64,000 nt of DNA from contig NZ_NVPR01000038.1 of assembly GCF_002551815.1 (NCBI RefSeq), forward strand, positions 49,650 to 113,649. The letters run 5' to 3'. How positions within the stretch are numbered: position 1 is the first letter of the stretch; every line of letters begins with the position of its first letter. This DNA comes from Bacillus sp. AFS098217. GTDB taxonomy: Bacteria > Bacillota > Bacilli > Bacillales > Bacillaceae_G. The translations under genes and the position numbers were made by a program. Positions 31,255-39,844 of the stretch are shown in pieces. The notes beneath the pieces are model-generated. The model was not told the DNA's origin and ran no database searches. It was given only the letters and a program-made list of their open reading frames with translations.

Positions 31255-31428
31255 CTACTTATTCACCTGTAAAATATCCGTTGTATCTTTCGTCATAACC
31301 CCTTCATAATAAACAATTTTTGACAAATACTTAATCGGAAATTCCTGCATGAAGAGCAATTGAATAACGCAAAGGCAAATAAACTGAATCACTAATATAC
31401 GAATTAAAACTCTCTCCATCTTTTTCAA
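31255..31428 (-). CDS. ypfB: YpfB-like small membrane protein (DUF5359)
   Basis: A protein of 57 residues with one hydrophobic helix near the N-terminus (ILVIQFICLCVIQLLF) and a short polar tail ending QVNK. The TTG at 31428 lies eight bases after GGGGG, and was preferred to the ATG three codons later, which has no well-spaced Shine-Dalgarno. Position next to cmk and size match YpfB. The function is unknown. Confidence 0.7.
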   Translation of the reverse strand: MKKMERVLIRILVIQFICLCVIQLLFMQEFPIKYLSKIVYYEGVMTKDTTDILQVNK

Positions 31429-31599
31429 AAAAGGCGCCCCCTTTTCATTCTCATCTTCTTATAGTAACTACCCATAAAAAAATGTAAGATCTAACGTTAT
31501 TGTCATTTTCCATGCAAGCTTTTATACATTTTCATTGTCGAATTTACTAAAAGCATGGTATGTTCTAAATGTATTTTTTAACTGAAAGGGGTACAAACA

Positions 31600-32574
31600 T
31601 TGAAAAAAATCCTAGTTTTACACACAGGTGGAACAATTGCAATGGAGGAAGATAAAGAAACTGGGGTTGTACAACCAGGAAAACAAAATCCTCTTTTGAA
31701 ATTTATTCCTAATTTAGAAGATGATATTGATTTAATTGTTGAGGATGTCTTTCATCTTCCATCTCCTCATATGACTCCGAGTGAGATGTTACAATTACAA
31801 GTCATCATTGATGAAAGAGTGAAACATGAAAGCATTCATGGTGTAGTCATTACACATGGTACGGATACATTAGAAGAAACGGCCTATTTTCTTGATTTAA
31901 CAGTGCAAGCGAATATTCCAATCGTTGTAACAGGCGCGATGCGTTCTAGCAACGAATTAGGTGCTGATGGTCTATATAACTTTTTATCTGCTGTAAAAGT
32001 TGCAAGCAGCAATGAAGCGGCTGGAAAAGGTGTTCTAGTCGTATTAAACGATGAAATCCACTGTGCTACAAATGTAACCAAAACACATACAAGTAATGTC
32101 GCGACATTCCAAAGTCCTCAGTATGGACCCATCGGTATGGTAACAAAACGCGGCGTAGTCTTCCATCATGCTTTAGTTCATCACGAAACATATGCAATCC
32201 GACAAATTTCAAAAAACGTTGTTGTATTAAAAGCATACGCCGGTATGGACGATACATTGTTAGCTGCAATTGAAAGCTTGCCAGTAGATGGAATCGTGAT
32301 TGAAGCCCTTGGACAAGGTAACTTACCTCCAAGAACGCTTCCGAGCTTACAACGATTAATAAACAAAGGCATTCCAATTATTCTCGTTTCCCGCTGCTTT
32401 AACGGAATTGTCCAAGATGTATATTCCTACGAGGGCGGAGGAAAACAATTAAAAGATCTGGGCGTCATTTTCACATACGGATTAAATGCACAAAAAGCTC
32501 GTATTAAATTACTAGTCGCTCTAGAAAATGCTCATTCTCAAGAAAAAATCCAAAAAATGTTTATGCACGATTAA
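31600..32574 (+). CDS. ansA: L-asparaginase (type I, cytoplasmic)
   Basis: Hydrolyses asparagine to aspartate and ammonia. The 324-residue protein lacks a signal peptide and carries both catalytic threonine regions, HTGGTIAM (near 8-15) and GVVITHGTDTLEETAYFL (near 84-101). KTHTSNVATFQS follows further on. The start is TTG at 31600, seven bases after AAAGGGG. It is one of few plus-strand genes here and ends at a terminator shared with ypdA. A weak TTGTCG/TATGTT promoter lies upstream. Confidence 0.95.
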   Translation: MKKILVLHTGGTIAMEEDKETGVVQPGKQNPLLKFIPNLEDDIDLIVEDVFHLPSPHMTPSEMLQLQVIIDERVKHESIHGVVITHGTDTLEETAYFLDLTVQANIPIVVTGAMRSSNELGADGLYNFLSAVKVASSNEAAGKGVLVVLNDEIHCATNVTKTHTSNVATFQSPQYGPIGMVTKRGVVFHHALVHHETYAIRQISKNVVVLKAYAGMDDTLLAAIESLPVDGIVIEALGQGNLPPRTLPSLQRLINKGIPIILVSRCFNGIVQDVYSYEGGGKQLKDLGVIFTYGLNAQKARIKLLVALENAHSQEKIQKMFMHD

Positions 32575-32576
32575 GA

Positions 32577-32605
32577 AATAAGCTGTCGAAATTCGACAGC
32601 TTATT
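32577..32605. terminator. Bidirectional terminator between ansA and ypdA
   Basis: A perfect 29-base hairpin with the arm AATAAGCTGTCGAA, directly after the ansA stop and overlapping the convergent ypdA stop. Confidence 0.85.
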
Positions 32606-33584
32606 CTTGTTCCCTTGATACAATTGTTTGTGTAATTGCTTCACCATGAAATCTTCCATTTTCAATGAATATTTCATTCGCATTATTTCCAGCGGCAATA
32701 ACACCAGCAATAAAAATGTTCTTAACATTCGTTTCCATCGTTTCTTCTACATAAAGAGGACGTCCTGTTTCTTCGTCAATCTTCACGCCCATTTTCGTTA
32801 AGAAACTATGATCCGGATGATATCCTGTCATTGCAAACACAAAATCATTTTGAATCGTAAATGATTTCCCATCAACCGTATACGTAAGTGCATGCTCCGT
32901 AAATTCTTTTACATGAGCGTGAAAATGCATTTGAATTGTACCATTACGTACTAGCGCCTCAAATTCAGGTAAAATCCACGGTTTAATGCTCGGTGAATAT
33001 TCCCCTCCGCGGTACAACACTGTTACACGTGCTCCTGCTTTTACAAGTTCTAATGCAGCGTCCACACTAGAATTTTTCCCACCTATTACAGCTACATCTC
33101 GGTCAAAGTAAGGATGTGCCTCTTTAAAATAATGAGATACCTTCTCTAAATCCTCTCCTGGAACATTCATATAATTTGGATTATCATAATATCCCGTTGC
33201 CACTACAATATACTTCGCTACATATGTTTCTTTATTTCCATCACGTTTTACGGTATTTATCCTAAAGCAATCCTCATCTTTTTGAACTTGTTCTACACGT
33301 TCAAATGCATGTACACGCACACCTTTACGCTTCACTACTTCACGATAATACGCAAGCGCTTGATTACGAACAGGCTTACGATTTTCTGTAATAAAAGCTA
33401 CATCGCCAATCTCTAATTTTTCACTAGAGGAAAAAAATGTTTGATGAGTTGGATAATGATAAATCGCGTTTACAATATTCCCTTTTTCAATTACTAACGG
33501 ATTGATTCCTGCTTGTTGTAAAGAAATTGCTGCCGCTAATCCGCATGGGCCTCCCCCGATTATAATAGCTGTTTCTTTTTGCAT
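32601..33584 (-). CDS. ypdA: Bacillithiol disulfide reductase (YpdA/Bdr)
   Basis: FAD/NADPH-dependent reductase of oxidised bacillithiol, the main low-molecular thiol of Bacillus. The 327-residue protein has the FAD-binding GGGPCGLAAA near the N-terminus and the NADPH-binding VIGGKNSSVDAALE (near 165-178). It lacks the CxxC of thioredoxin reductases, as expected for YpdA. The ATG at 33584 follows AGGAGT; the frame to 33614 has weaker context. In B. subtilis ypdA is also close to gudB. Confidence 0.9.
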   Translation of the reverse strand: MQKETAIIIGGGPCGLAAAISLQQAGINPLVIEKGNIVNAIYHYPTHQTFFSSSEKLEIGDVAFITENRKPVRNQALAYYREVVKRKGVRVHAFERVEQVQKDEDCFRINTVKRDGNKETYVAKYIVVATGYYDNPNYMNVPGEDLEKVSHYFKEAHPYFDRDVAVIGGKNSSVDAALELVKAGARVTVLYRGGEYSPSIKPWILPEFEALVRNGTIQMHFHAHVKEFTEHALTYTVDGKSFTIQNDFVFAMTGYHPDHSFLTKMGVKIDEETGRPLYVEETMETNVKNIFIAGVIAAGNNANEIFIENGRFHGEAITQTIVSREQE

Positions 33585-33635
33585 ACTCGGTTCACTCCTA
33601 GTCTTCTGCCTCAAACTCTATTTATTATAAAACAA

Positions 33636-33661
33636 GAAAAAACCTACTTTCAGCAGTAGGC
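33636..33661 (-). terminator. Rho-independent terminator of the amidase gene
   Basis: CCTACT/AGTAGG stem with a 6-base loop, then TTTTTT on the minus strand. Confidence 0.75.
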
Positions 33662-33696
33662 ACCTATCCTTATTGTATTCATTTTTCATATATTTG

Positions 33697-34227
33697 TCAT
33701 CTAAACGAGACGTACATTCGATAGACATCTGCTAAAAATTGCCTGAATTTAATTCCCTGCTTGCTCAATACATTTTCAGGGTCAATTTTCCGAACAGGAT
33801 CCAGCTTTTTGTGTGACACAATATCTGTTTTAGGATTCAAACCAAAATTTTGACATAAATAAGCATGGTACCATGTAAACCGTGTATACGCATCCCAAAA
33901 ATTAACATCTCCATCGTAGCAAAGTTCAACACCAATAGCTGCTCGGTTTGCATCGTAACCATATAAAGCGTTATCTGTCGTTACATTATACCTTACATGG
34001 TAGGCTACTTCATTTATTGGAATAATTTCTAATATTGTTTTATCATCTACAAATGTATGCGCTGAAGCTTTTGGCTGTATTTCATCAAAATAATCCCGAT
34101 TTCCTATCGCATTGCTACCAGGATTCCCTGTGTCATGACTGACAATAAATCTTACCTTTGAAAGGGCGATTCCTGGTCGTGAGTTTCCGTGTCTGATATA
34201 GTTGCGTTCTATAGGGAACATAGCCAT
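33697..34227 (-). CDS. N-acetylmuramoyl-L-alanine amidase, Amidase_2 family
   Basis: Predicted peptidoglycan hydrolase of the zinc-dependent Amidase_2 (PGRP-like) fold, 176 residues. The ligand set is visible: FIVSHDTGNPGS for the first histidine, and IVSHKKLDPVRKIDP for the second, with the Asp/Lys context usual for the family. It has no signal peptide and no cell-wall-binding domain, so its export or role is unclear; it could act in lysis or sporulation. The start is the ATG at 34227, nine bases after GGAG. Confidence 0.85.
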   Translation of the reverse strand: MAMFPIERNYIRHGNSRPGIALSKVRFIVSHDTGNPGSNAIGNRDYFDEIQPKASAHTFVDDKTILEIIPINEVAYHVRYNVTTDNALYGYDANRAAIGVELCYDGDVNFWDAYTRFTWYHAYLCQNFGLNPKTDIVSHKKLDPVRKIDPENVLSKQGIKFRQFLADVYRMYVSFR

Positions 34228-34305
34228 TGCAATCAACTCCGCTCTAGAAAATTACCTTTCTTCCTTATATATGTATTCAACCTCTATGTCCATATGGCAC
34301 ATTTC

Positions 34306-34542
34306 TTATGCGAAGAGAAAATCGAAAATACTAGAAGTAAACACCATAAACAACAGGATACCTACAGCCATTCCATAAAAACCGTAAAACCAAACACGAT
34401 CTTCTTTCGTATCCAAACCAAAAAATTGATTTACTGATTGTAATAATGATGCACGCTTACTATGTTTATTTCGTAAAACTTCCACTCGTTTCATAACATC
34501 CGTTGGCATCATAAATCTTTGGTCCGCTGTCATTTTCATCAT
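34306..34542 (-). CDS. Small membrane protein of unknown function
   Basis: A 78-residue protein: a basic, soluble first half (KRVEVLRNKHSKRASLLQS) and one C-terminal hydrophobic helix (about 53-74). Its ATG at 34542 follows AAGGGGA, supporting expression. It lies between gudB and the amidase gene. No family was recognised with confidence. Confidence 0.65.
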   Translation of the reverse strand: MMKMTADQRFMMPTDVMKRVEVLRNKHSKRASLLQSVNQFFGLDTKEDRVWFYGFYGMAVGILLFMVFTSSIFDFLFA

Positions 34543-34677
34543 AAATCTCCCCTTATTTCGTTTCCCTTTTATTTGTCTAAAGAGATTATAGCACAGATGT
34601 TCTCGTAGAACAAGCGTTCCTTTTTGTTTTTCTATCCTTACATATTTGTTACTTCTATTTCTATTATGTACTTCAAC

Positions 34678-34712
34678 AAAAAACGTGGTTTCCTCGGAAG
34701 GAAACCACGTTC
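34678..34712 (-). terminator. Rho-independent terminator of gudB
   Basis: A 12-bp stem AACGTGGTTTCC with its complement, followed by TTTTTTG on the minus strand. Confidence 0.9.
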
Positions 34713-34734
34713 TCTCTAATCTTTTTACTCTATT

Positions 34735-36018
34735 TTATACCCAACCTCTGAAGCGACTAGCTTCTGCCATTTTACGTACACCAATCATATAAGCTGCTAA
34801 ACGCATATTCACTTTACGAACTTGTGATGTTTCATAAATAGAATCAAATGATTTTACCATTACTTTTTCTAAACGTTGTTCTACCTCTTCTTCTGTCCAG
34901 TAATATCCTTGGTTATTTTGTACCCACTCGAAGTAAGATACTGTAACACCACCAGCACTTGCTAATACATCTGGAACAAGTAGAATGCCACGATCTGTTA
35001 AAATTTTTGTTGCTTCTAATGTAGTTGGACCGTTTGCTGCTTCTACTACGATTTTCGCTTTAATATTTGCAGCATTGTCTTCTGTGATTTGATTTTCAAT
35101 TGCAGCTGGTACTAAAATATCACAATCAAGTTCTAACAATTCTTTGTTTGAAATTGTATTGTTGAATAATTTTGTTACTGTACCAAAGCTATCGCGACGA
35201 TCAAGTAAGTAGTCAATATCCAATCCATTTGGATCATGCAGTGCACCATAAGCATCTGAAATCGCAATTACTTTTGCACCAGCATCATGCATAAATTTAG
35301 CTAAGAAGCTACCAGCATTACCAAATCCTTGGACAACAACACGTGCACCTTTAATATCAATACCGCGTTTTTTCGCAGCTTCGCGAATACAAATTGTTAC
35401 ACCTTTTGCAGTCGCTGTTTCACGTCCATGGGATCCACCTAATACAAGTGGTTTACCTGTAATAAATCCTGGTGAATTGAACTCATCGATACGGCTATAT
35501 TCATCCATCATCCATGCCATAATTTGTGAGTTTGTAAATACGTCTGGAGCAGGAATATCTTTTGTTGGACCAACAATTTGGCTAATTGCTCGTACATATC
35601 CACGGCTTAATCTTTCTAATTCACGGAAAGACATTTCACGTGGATCACAAATGATTCCACCTTTACCTCCACCGTACGGTAAATCAACAATACCACATTT
35701 TAAACTCATCCAAATAGAAAGTGCTTTCACTTCATTTTCTGTTACATTTGGATGGAAGCGAATTCCACCTTTCGTTGGACCAACAGCATCATTGTGCTGT
35801 GCACGATATCCTGTAAATATTTTAACAGTCCCGTCATCCATACGAACTGGAATTTTCACTGTCATCATACGAATTGGTTCTTTAAGTAATTCATATACTT
35901 CGTTTGGATAACCCAATTTTTCTAATGCTTCATTGATAACAATTTGTGTTGAATTCAACAATTCAAAGTGTTGCTCCCTTTGTTGTGTTTGTGTTTGAGC
36001 TCCCTTTTCGGCTACCAT
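34735..36018 (-). CDS. gudB: NAD-specific glutamate dehydrogenase
   Basis: Oxidative deamination of glutamate to 2-oxoglutarate, linking nitrogen and carbon metabolism. The 427-residue protein has the catalytic lysine in PYGGGKGGIICDP (near 118-130), the NAD-binding VVQGFGNAGSFLAKF (near 226-240), and the substrate-binding ADNxxxxN-type region near 330. The tandem Val-Lys-Ala duplication that inactivates gudB in laboratory B. subtilis is absent, so the protein should be active. Position next to mecA2 and ypdA favours gudB over rocG. Two cre-like sites precede it. Confidence 0.93.
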   Translation of the reverse strand: MVAEKGAQTQTQQREQHFELLNSTQIVINEALEKLGYPNEVYELLKEPIRMMTVKIPVRMDDGTVKIFTGYRAQHNDAVGPTKGGIRFHPNVTENEVKALSIWMSLKCGIVDLPYGGGKGGIICDPREMSFRELERLSRGYVRAISQIVGPTKDIPAPDVFTNSQIMAWMMDEYSRIDEFNSPGFITGKPLVLGGSHGRETATAKGVTICIREAAKKRGIDIKGARVVVQGFGNAGSFLAKFMHDAGAKVIAISDAYGALHDPNGLDIDYLLDRRDSFGTVTKLFNNTISNKELLELDCDILVPAAIENQITEDNAANIKAKIVVEAANGPTTLEATKILTDRGILLVPDVLASAGGVTVSYFEWVQNNQGYYWTEEEVEQRLEKVMVKSFDSIYETSQVRKVNMRLAAYMIGVRKMAEASRFRGWV

Positions 36019-36068
36019 AGTAAGTAAACCCCCTGTAATTTCACTTGTTTAGTAAACCTTCATTGCCT

Positions 36069-36096
36069 AGTATACACCGTTAAATTTGGAATGCAA
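36069..36096 (-). promoter_or_regulatory. Predicted sigma-A promoter of gudB
   Basis: Minus-strand TTGCAT (36096-36091) and TATACT (36074-36069), 16 bases apart, about 50 bases ahead of the gudB ATG. Confidence 0.6.
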
Positions 36097-36097
36097 T

Positions 36098-36148
36098 AGA
36101 AAACGCTAACAAATGTATACAAACTTTTTAATTTCGCAAGCGTTTTCA
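36098..36148 (-). promoter_or_regulatory. Two cre-like CcpA sites upstream of gudB
   Basis: AGAAAACGCTAACA at 36098-36111 (plus strand) and TGAAAACGCTTGCG at 36135-36148 (minus strand) each match the Bacillus cre consensus TGWAARCGYTWNCW at 13 of 14 positions. The first abuts the predicted -35 element and the second is 37 bases further upstream. Confidence 0.6.
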
Positions 36149-36249
36149 CTGTTATTATAGTCCTTTTATTACTTTTAGAAAAGTAAAATACTTAAATATT
36201 TAAATGCTTTTTAGTTTCCTTTTTATTTTTTTCAAATAAAATGTAATAT

Positions 36250-36289
36250 TAAAAACCTCAAGCTATTTTGTATTAGCTGAGGTTTTGTT
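36250..36289 (-). terminator. Rho-independent terminator of mecA2
   Basis: AAAACCTCAGCTAATA pairs with TATTTTGTATAGCTTGAGGTTTTT-like sequence on the minus strand; the CCTCAxGCT core stem spans the mecA2 stop codon. Confidence 0.7.
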
Positions 36290-36875
36290 TTAAAATAAAA
36301 TAATGATGTATTTGCTGAATCGCTTGAGAATCCATTAACTCTTTTCCATACTCCATAATACGATAAATCGTCACTGTGGAAGGATTGCCATATTCTGCTA
36401 AAATAGCAATAAAATCAGCTTTTAAGAGCTGTGTTTCTTCCTCCATCCAAAGATAAAAACGCCCATCCCATGTGTAGAGCTTCCCGCCAGTTACACCAAG
36501 GTTATATAAACGATTCGACAAATTAATTACATCTTCCAATGTAGCAAATTCATATAATATATGTTCACTCTCATCTAGAGTTACTTGCATTTCAATAAAC
36601 TCATCACGAAACTCATCTTCTGTATCCGCCTCGTGATTTTCTTTTGTTACAATGACAACCATTCCTTGTGCCTGTAAAGAAAATACTTCAACTGCAATTG
36701 GACCATCCGCTTCAAATCCAAGTTCTTTATTTGCTTCTTGCATCATATCACGGAATAACTGCTGTACTTTTGGAGCATTCTTCCATAAATCTTCTTTCGT
36801 CAATCCTCGCTCAGATAAATCATCAAACGTTAAGAAAATTTTTATTTTATTATAATTTAAACGTTCCAGCCTCAT
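36273..36875 (-). CDS. mecA2: Adaptor protein MecA2 (YpbH)
   Basis: ClpC adaptor of the MecA family, which delivers substrates such as ComK to the ClpCP protease. The 200-residue protein has the N-terminal MRLERLNYNKIKIFLTFDDL, the acidic linker around 85-95, and the C-terminal ClpC-binding domain from about 105. It is the MecB/YpbH paralogue by position between gudB and ypbG. The ATG at 36875 follows GGGGGG. The last codons form part of the terminator. Confidence 0.92.
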   Translation of the reverse strand: MRLERLNYNKIKIFLTFDDLSERGLTKEDLWKNAPKVQQLFRDMMQEANKELGFEADGPIAVEVFSLQAQGMVVIVTKENHEADTEDEFRDEFIEMQVTLDESEHILYEFATLEDVINLSNRLYNLGVTGGKLYTWDGRFYLWMEEETQLLKADFIAILAEYGNPSTVTIYRIMEYGKELMDSQAIQQIHHYFILKQNLS

Positions 36876-36952
36876 CTTATAACCCCCCTACGTAACCATT
36901 GAATATAATTTTTATTATATGAAATAGAAAATAGATGGTTCTTTTCGAACAA

Positions 36953-37855
36953 CTATTCCGACATTTTTAACCATTCATCCCATTCTTCTTTCGTATTACC
37001 CATGAGCACATTCTGAAGTTCAGACCGGTCTCCCTCTGAAACAAACTGACTTGCGAACCCTAAAAGACCAACACGAAGCCCTTGGTTCTTACTTTGCAAC
37101 TTACGAATCCACCTCATTGTACTTTTCAGATTTCGCTCTTGTAAACAAGATATAACTACATATTTAGGTGTCAATTGTGCCATCGTTACATCAATTGCCT
37201 CTTCACTTAAGCCTGTCCCAAGATACATAGCTTGATAACCTTTTAGGCGTAAATATGTCGTTAAAACAAAGAGGTGCAATGTACTAGCTTCACCTAGTCC
37301 ACATAGAGCTAACACTGTTGGCAATGAGGAATGAGTATGTGTATTATGATAAATCATTCCCATGCGTGAGCATAAGAACGAGTCTATATATCGCACTTGT
37401 ACCATTGTAATCTCATTATTTCTCCTCAAAATCTCTAACTGATTCATAATTTGAAGAAATATATGTGTGATTACTTTTTCTGTTGAATAAATACTAAAAG
37501 CCTCGTTTAATAACGCATAGGCTTGCGCTTCATCAAATTTTAACAAAGAGTGCAGGATATCGTCTACTAAAAGGACTTCTTTATTATATGCTGTTTCTAT
37601 TACATTGTGATTCTGCAACCGATTCCCCTCTAATATTTGCACTGCTTGACCTATCGTAATTCCTTCATTCACTTTGTCCATTAACCATTTTAAGACTCGA
37701 ATATGCTCTTCTGTATATAAACGGTGTCCCGCATCATTTCGTCTTGGAGCAATAATATGATATCGTCTCTCCCATGCTCGAAGTGTACTAGGCTGAATTC
37801 CAAGCATATTTGAAACTGCTTTTATATTATATTCCCCTTTTAAAGTTGGCATCAT
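36953..37855 (-). CDS. MerR-family regulator with B12-binding-like domain
   Basis: A 300-residue two-domain regulator. Residues 5-75 are a MerR winged helix (IKAVSNMLGIQPSTLRAWERRY). Residues about 85-170 look like the helical B12-binding cap, and 175-290 a Rossmann-like cobalamin fold (GYQAMYLGTGLSEEAIDVTM). The cobalamin histidine expected in a GE-x-H motif is replaced here (GEASTLHLF), so cofactor binding is doubtful. Relatives (CarH/LitR) are light-sensing AdoCbl repressors. The target is unknown. The two adjacent ATG codons make the exact start ambiguous. Confidence 0.82.
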   Translation of the reverse strand: MMPTLKGEYNIKAVSNMLGIQPSTLRAWERRYHIIAPRRNDAGHRLYTEEHIRVLKWLMDKVNEGITIGQAVQILEGNRLQNHNVIETAYNKEVLLVDDILHSLLKFDEAQAYALLNEAFSIYSTEKVITHIFLQIMNQLEILRRNNEITMVQVRYIDSFLCSRMGMIYHNTHTHSSLPTVLALCGLGEASTLHLFVLTTYLRLKGYQAMYLGTGLSEEAIDVTMAQLTPKYVVISCLQERNLKSTMRWIRKLQSKNQGLRVGLLGFASQFVSEGDRSELQNVLMGNTKEEWDEWLKMSE

Positions 37856-37881
37856 TTCCCCACCTTTAAATTAAAAATCTT

Positions 37882-38658
37882 TTATTTCTTCCCCTGCAAA
37901 GTAATTAAGTGCGTTTGAGCAGGCGCTCGAAAACGCAGTGGTATAAATGTCGTACCATATCCATTACTCACAAATAAAACCATATTCGAATGCTTATATA
38001 CGCCACCCTTTAAATACCGTTTAAAAGGAAAGAACCGAATTTGTCCTCCATGTGTATGACCGCTTAATACGAGTGAGATTTGTTCCTGTCCAGACATTTT
38101 ATTTACAATTTCCGGATTGTGACTAATCAAAATCCGAAATCCTTGTTCTTGACAATCCGCCAACGCCAGATCTAAACGATCTCGCCCTAATCCAACATCA
38201 TCCACCCCAAGTAAACATATCTTCTCTCCATATTCTGATTCAAATAATACTCTTGTATTATCTAAAACTTTCACACCATGTTCTAGTAATAATGCATCTA
38301 ATTCGTGATATTCAATTTCGTAATCATTATTTCCCCACACAAAATAAACGGGGCCCAATTCATTTAAAATTTGAATATTATTAGCAATTTGTGATAATGG
38401 TACACCTTTTTCAGCTAAGTCACCACCAATAATAACAAGATCAGCTTTCCCTTTTACCCTTTCAATTAATGAACGGGAAACAATTCTCTTATGAATATCG
38501 GAAATAAAAAAGATCCTAACCCTTTGAAAACTCGTTGGAAAATTTACAAATGACAAAGTATGTTCCAATAATGTATCACGCATTGCTTCTCTATACATTA
38601 TAAAAAGACAAATAAAGACGATACATATGAACATACTCCCTAACCCAATCCATAGCAT
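37882..38658 (-). CDS. ypbG: YpbG-like membrane-anchored metallophosphoesterase
   Basis: A 258-residue calcineurin-type phosphoesterase with one N-terminal membrane helix (about 3-22). Metal-binding motifs are in order: FFISDIH (near 52), GGDLAEKG (near 77), WGNNDYE (near 107), SHNPEIV and GHTHGGQIR (near 199). This is the YkuE/YpbG group, which may act on lipid or envelope phosphoesters. The substrate is unknown. The start has a weakly spaced Shine-Dalgarno. Confidence 0.88.
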   Translation of the reverse strand: MLWIGLGSMFICIVFICLFIMYREAMRDTLLEHTLSFVNFPTSFQRVRIFFISDIHKRIVSRSLIERVKGKADLVIIGGDLAEKGVPLSQIANNIQILNELGPVYFVWGNNDYEIEYHELDALLLEHGVKVLDNTRVLFESEYGEKICLLGVDDVGLGRDRLDLALADCQEQGFRILISHNPEIVNKMSGQEQISLVLSGHTHGGQIRFFPFKRYLKGGVYKHSNMVLFVSNGYGTTFIPLRFRAPAQTHLITLQGKK

Positions 38659-38772
38659 ATATTCTTCTCAACTTCTCTCCTAAATAAAATATAGTCCTAG
38701 CAAATCATACCTGTCAAAAAACATGTGATACAGACTATCTCATTTTGCGTTATACTAATCATCTTACTCCTT

Positions 38773-39273
38773 TTATTCCGTCTTCTCTTTAATAGGGATT
38801 TTCAATTCCTGTCCTTCTTCTAACTGATCGTCTTGTAAATTGTTATATTTTTTAATAATCATAGCCCCATCTTCACCTGGAAAATATTGATTACCAATAC
38901 TTTCCAACGTCTCACCTTCTTTGACAATGTGAGTTTCAGTTTTCTCTGTTTTCTCTGTTTTCTCTGCTTTCTTCTGTTCTCCCGATTTATTTGAGTCAAA
39001 AAAGATGACTTCAAATGCACTCTTTTCAGATTCACTGCTTCCTTTTGAACTTTGCACTTCAATATACTTATCCGTATACCACAGAATACAAATTGGTAAC
39101 AAAATAAATAGAAATGTTAAAACTCGAACAAAAAAGTGATTAATCTTAAATTTACTTTTCTTCTCTTTATTTCTATGAACCTCGCTACGCGGCGGTAAAC
39201 CTTCTTCTACTTGTTCTTCTTCCAACTCTTCTTCAAAATCAGGAATTTGTTTTCTCACGCTGTTCACCACCAC
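38773..39273 (-). CDS. ypbE: YpbE-like LysM membrane protein
   Basis: A protein of up to 166 residues with an acidic N-terminus, one membrane helix near 47-65, a low-complexity linker of repeated Thr-Glu-Lys (near 107-117), and a C-terminal LysM domain (HIVKEGETLESIGNQYFPGE). The LysM would sit outside and bind peptidoglycan. Three consecutive GTG codons at 39273-39265 follow AAGG, so the exact start is uncertain. It lies 8 bases after ypbD and is probably co-transcribed. Confidence 0.83.
   Translation of the reverse strand: MVVNSVRKQIPDFEEELEEEQVEEGLPPRSEVHRNKEKKSKFKINHFFVRVLTFLFILLPICILWYTDKYIEVQSSKGSSESEKSAFEVIFFDSNKSGEQKKAEKTEKTEKTETHIVKEGETLESIGNQYFPGEDGAMIIKKYNNLQDDQLEEGQELKIPIKEKTE
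38940..38968 (-). repeat. 9-base tandem repeat inside ypbE
   Basis: Three near-perfect copies of the plus-strand unit TTTTCTCTG encode successive Thr-Glu-Lys units in the linker ahead of LysM. The unit is a multiple of three, so copy changes keep the frame. Confidence 0.75.
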
Positions 39274-39280
39274 CTTCCAT

Positions 39281-39844
39281 TTATTTCCTTAATTGAAGTC
39301 CCATTATAAAATCAACAAGAAAGTGTGCAAAGATTGTTATAAACAAATTTCCTGTCCATTGAAACACATATCCAAATACAAAACTTATTATACAAACAAA
39401 GCAAAACAAAAAGGGTTTCATTATATATCGGATATGTAAAATAGCAAAAATAAGACTCGCAATTACAAGTCCAAAATATGTTTGTAATACCCCACGAAAT
39501 AAAAATTCTTCAGCGAAACCAATAACAAAGGTAACGACCAGTAATTGCACGACTGACATTCCTCGAAACATTCGGTCGTTAATACCTCCATCATCAAACC
39601 ATGATTCCGGTAACACTTTCATTGCGATATAATCTAATAACACAACACCACAAGCTATCCCACTGCCTATTACAAGAATAGAGATTGGCTCCCACTTCCA
39701 CAGACTATAAAATTCATTCTGATTTGGAAATAATATATAGGCTAGTAAGCAGCCAATACTTATAATTATTAATTGTGTTATATAGAGATTAAGCCGTATC
39801 TCTTTCGGACTCATGTCTTCAACGCTACGCCTTTGAATGCTCAT
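39281..39844 (-). CDS. ypbD: YpbD-like CPBP-family intramembrane protease
   Basis: A 187-residue membrane protein with about five helices and the CPBP (Abi) protease motifs EEFLFRGVLQ and FAILHIRY. The glutamate pair and histidines are the presumed catalytic residues. Family members process prenylated or other membrane proteins, but the substrate here is unknown. The ATG at 39844 follows GGAGG and overlaps the recQ end by 20 bases, so the longer frame to 39964 was not used. Confidence 0.85.
   Translation of the reverse strand: MSIQRRSVEDMSPKEIRLNLYITQLIIISIGCLLAYILFPNQNEFYSLWKWEPISILVIGSGIACGVVLLDYIAMKVLPESWFDDGGINDRMFRGMSVVQLLVVTFVIGFAEEFLFRGVLQTYFGLVIASLIFAILHIRYIMKPFLFCFVCIISFVFGYVFQWTGNLFITIFAHFLVDFIMGLQLRK

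Noticed and set aside
31120-31600. Search for ypfA (flagellar brake) beside ypfB.
   Set aside because: The space between ypfB and ansA is under 200 bases and holds no such gene; it may be located elsewhere.
34735-36018. Possible inactivating tandem duplication in gudB as in laboratory B. subtilis.
   Set aside because: The region around VKALSIWMS shows a single copy, so the enzyme should be functional.
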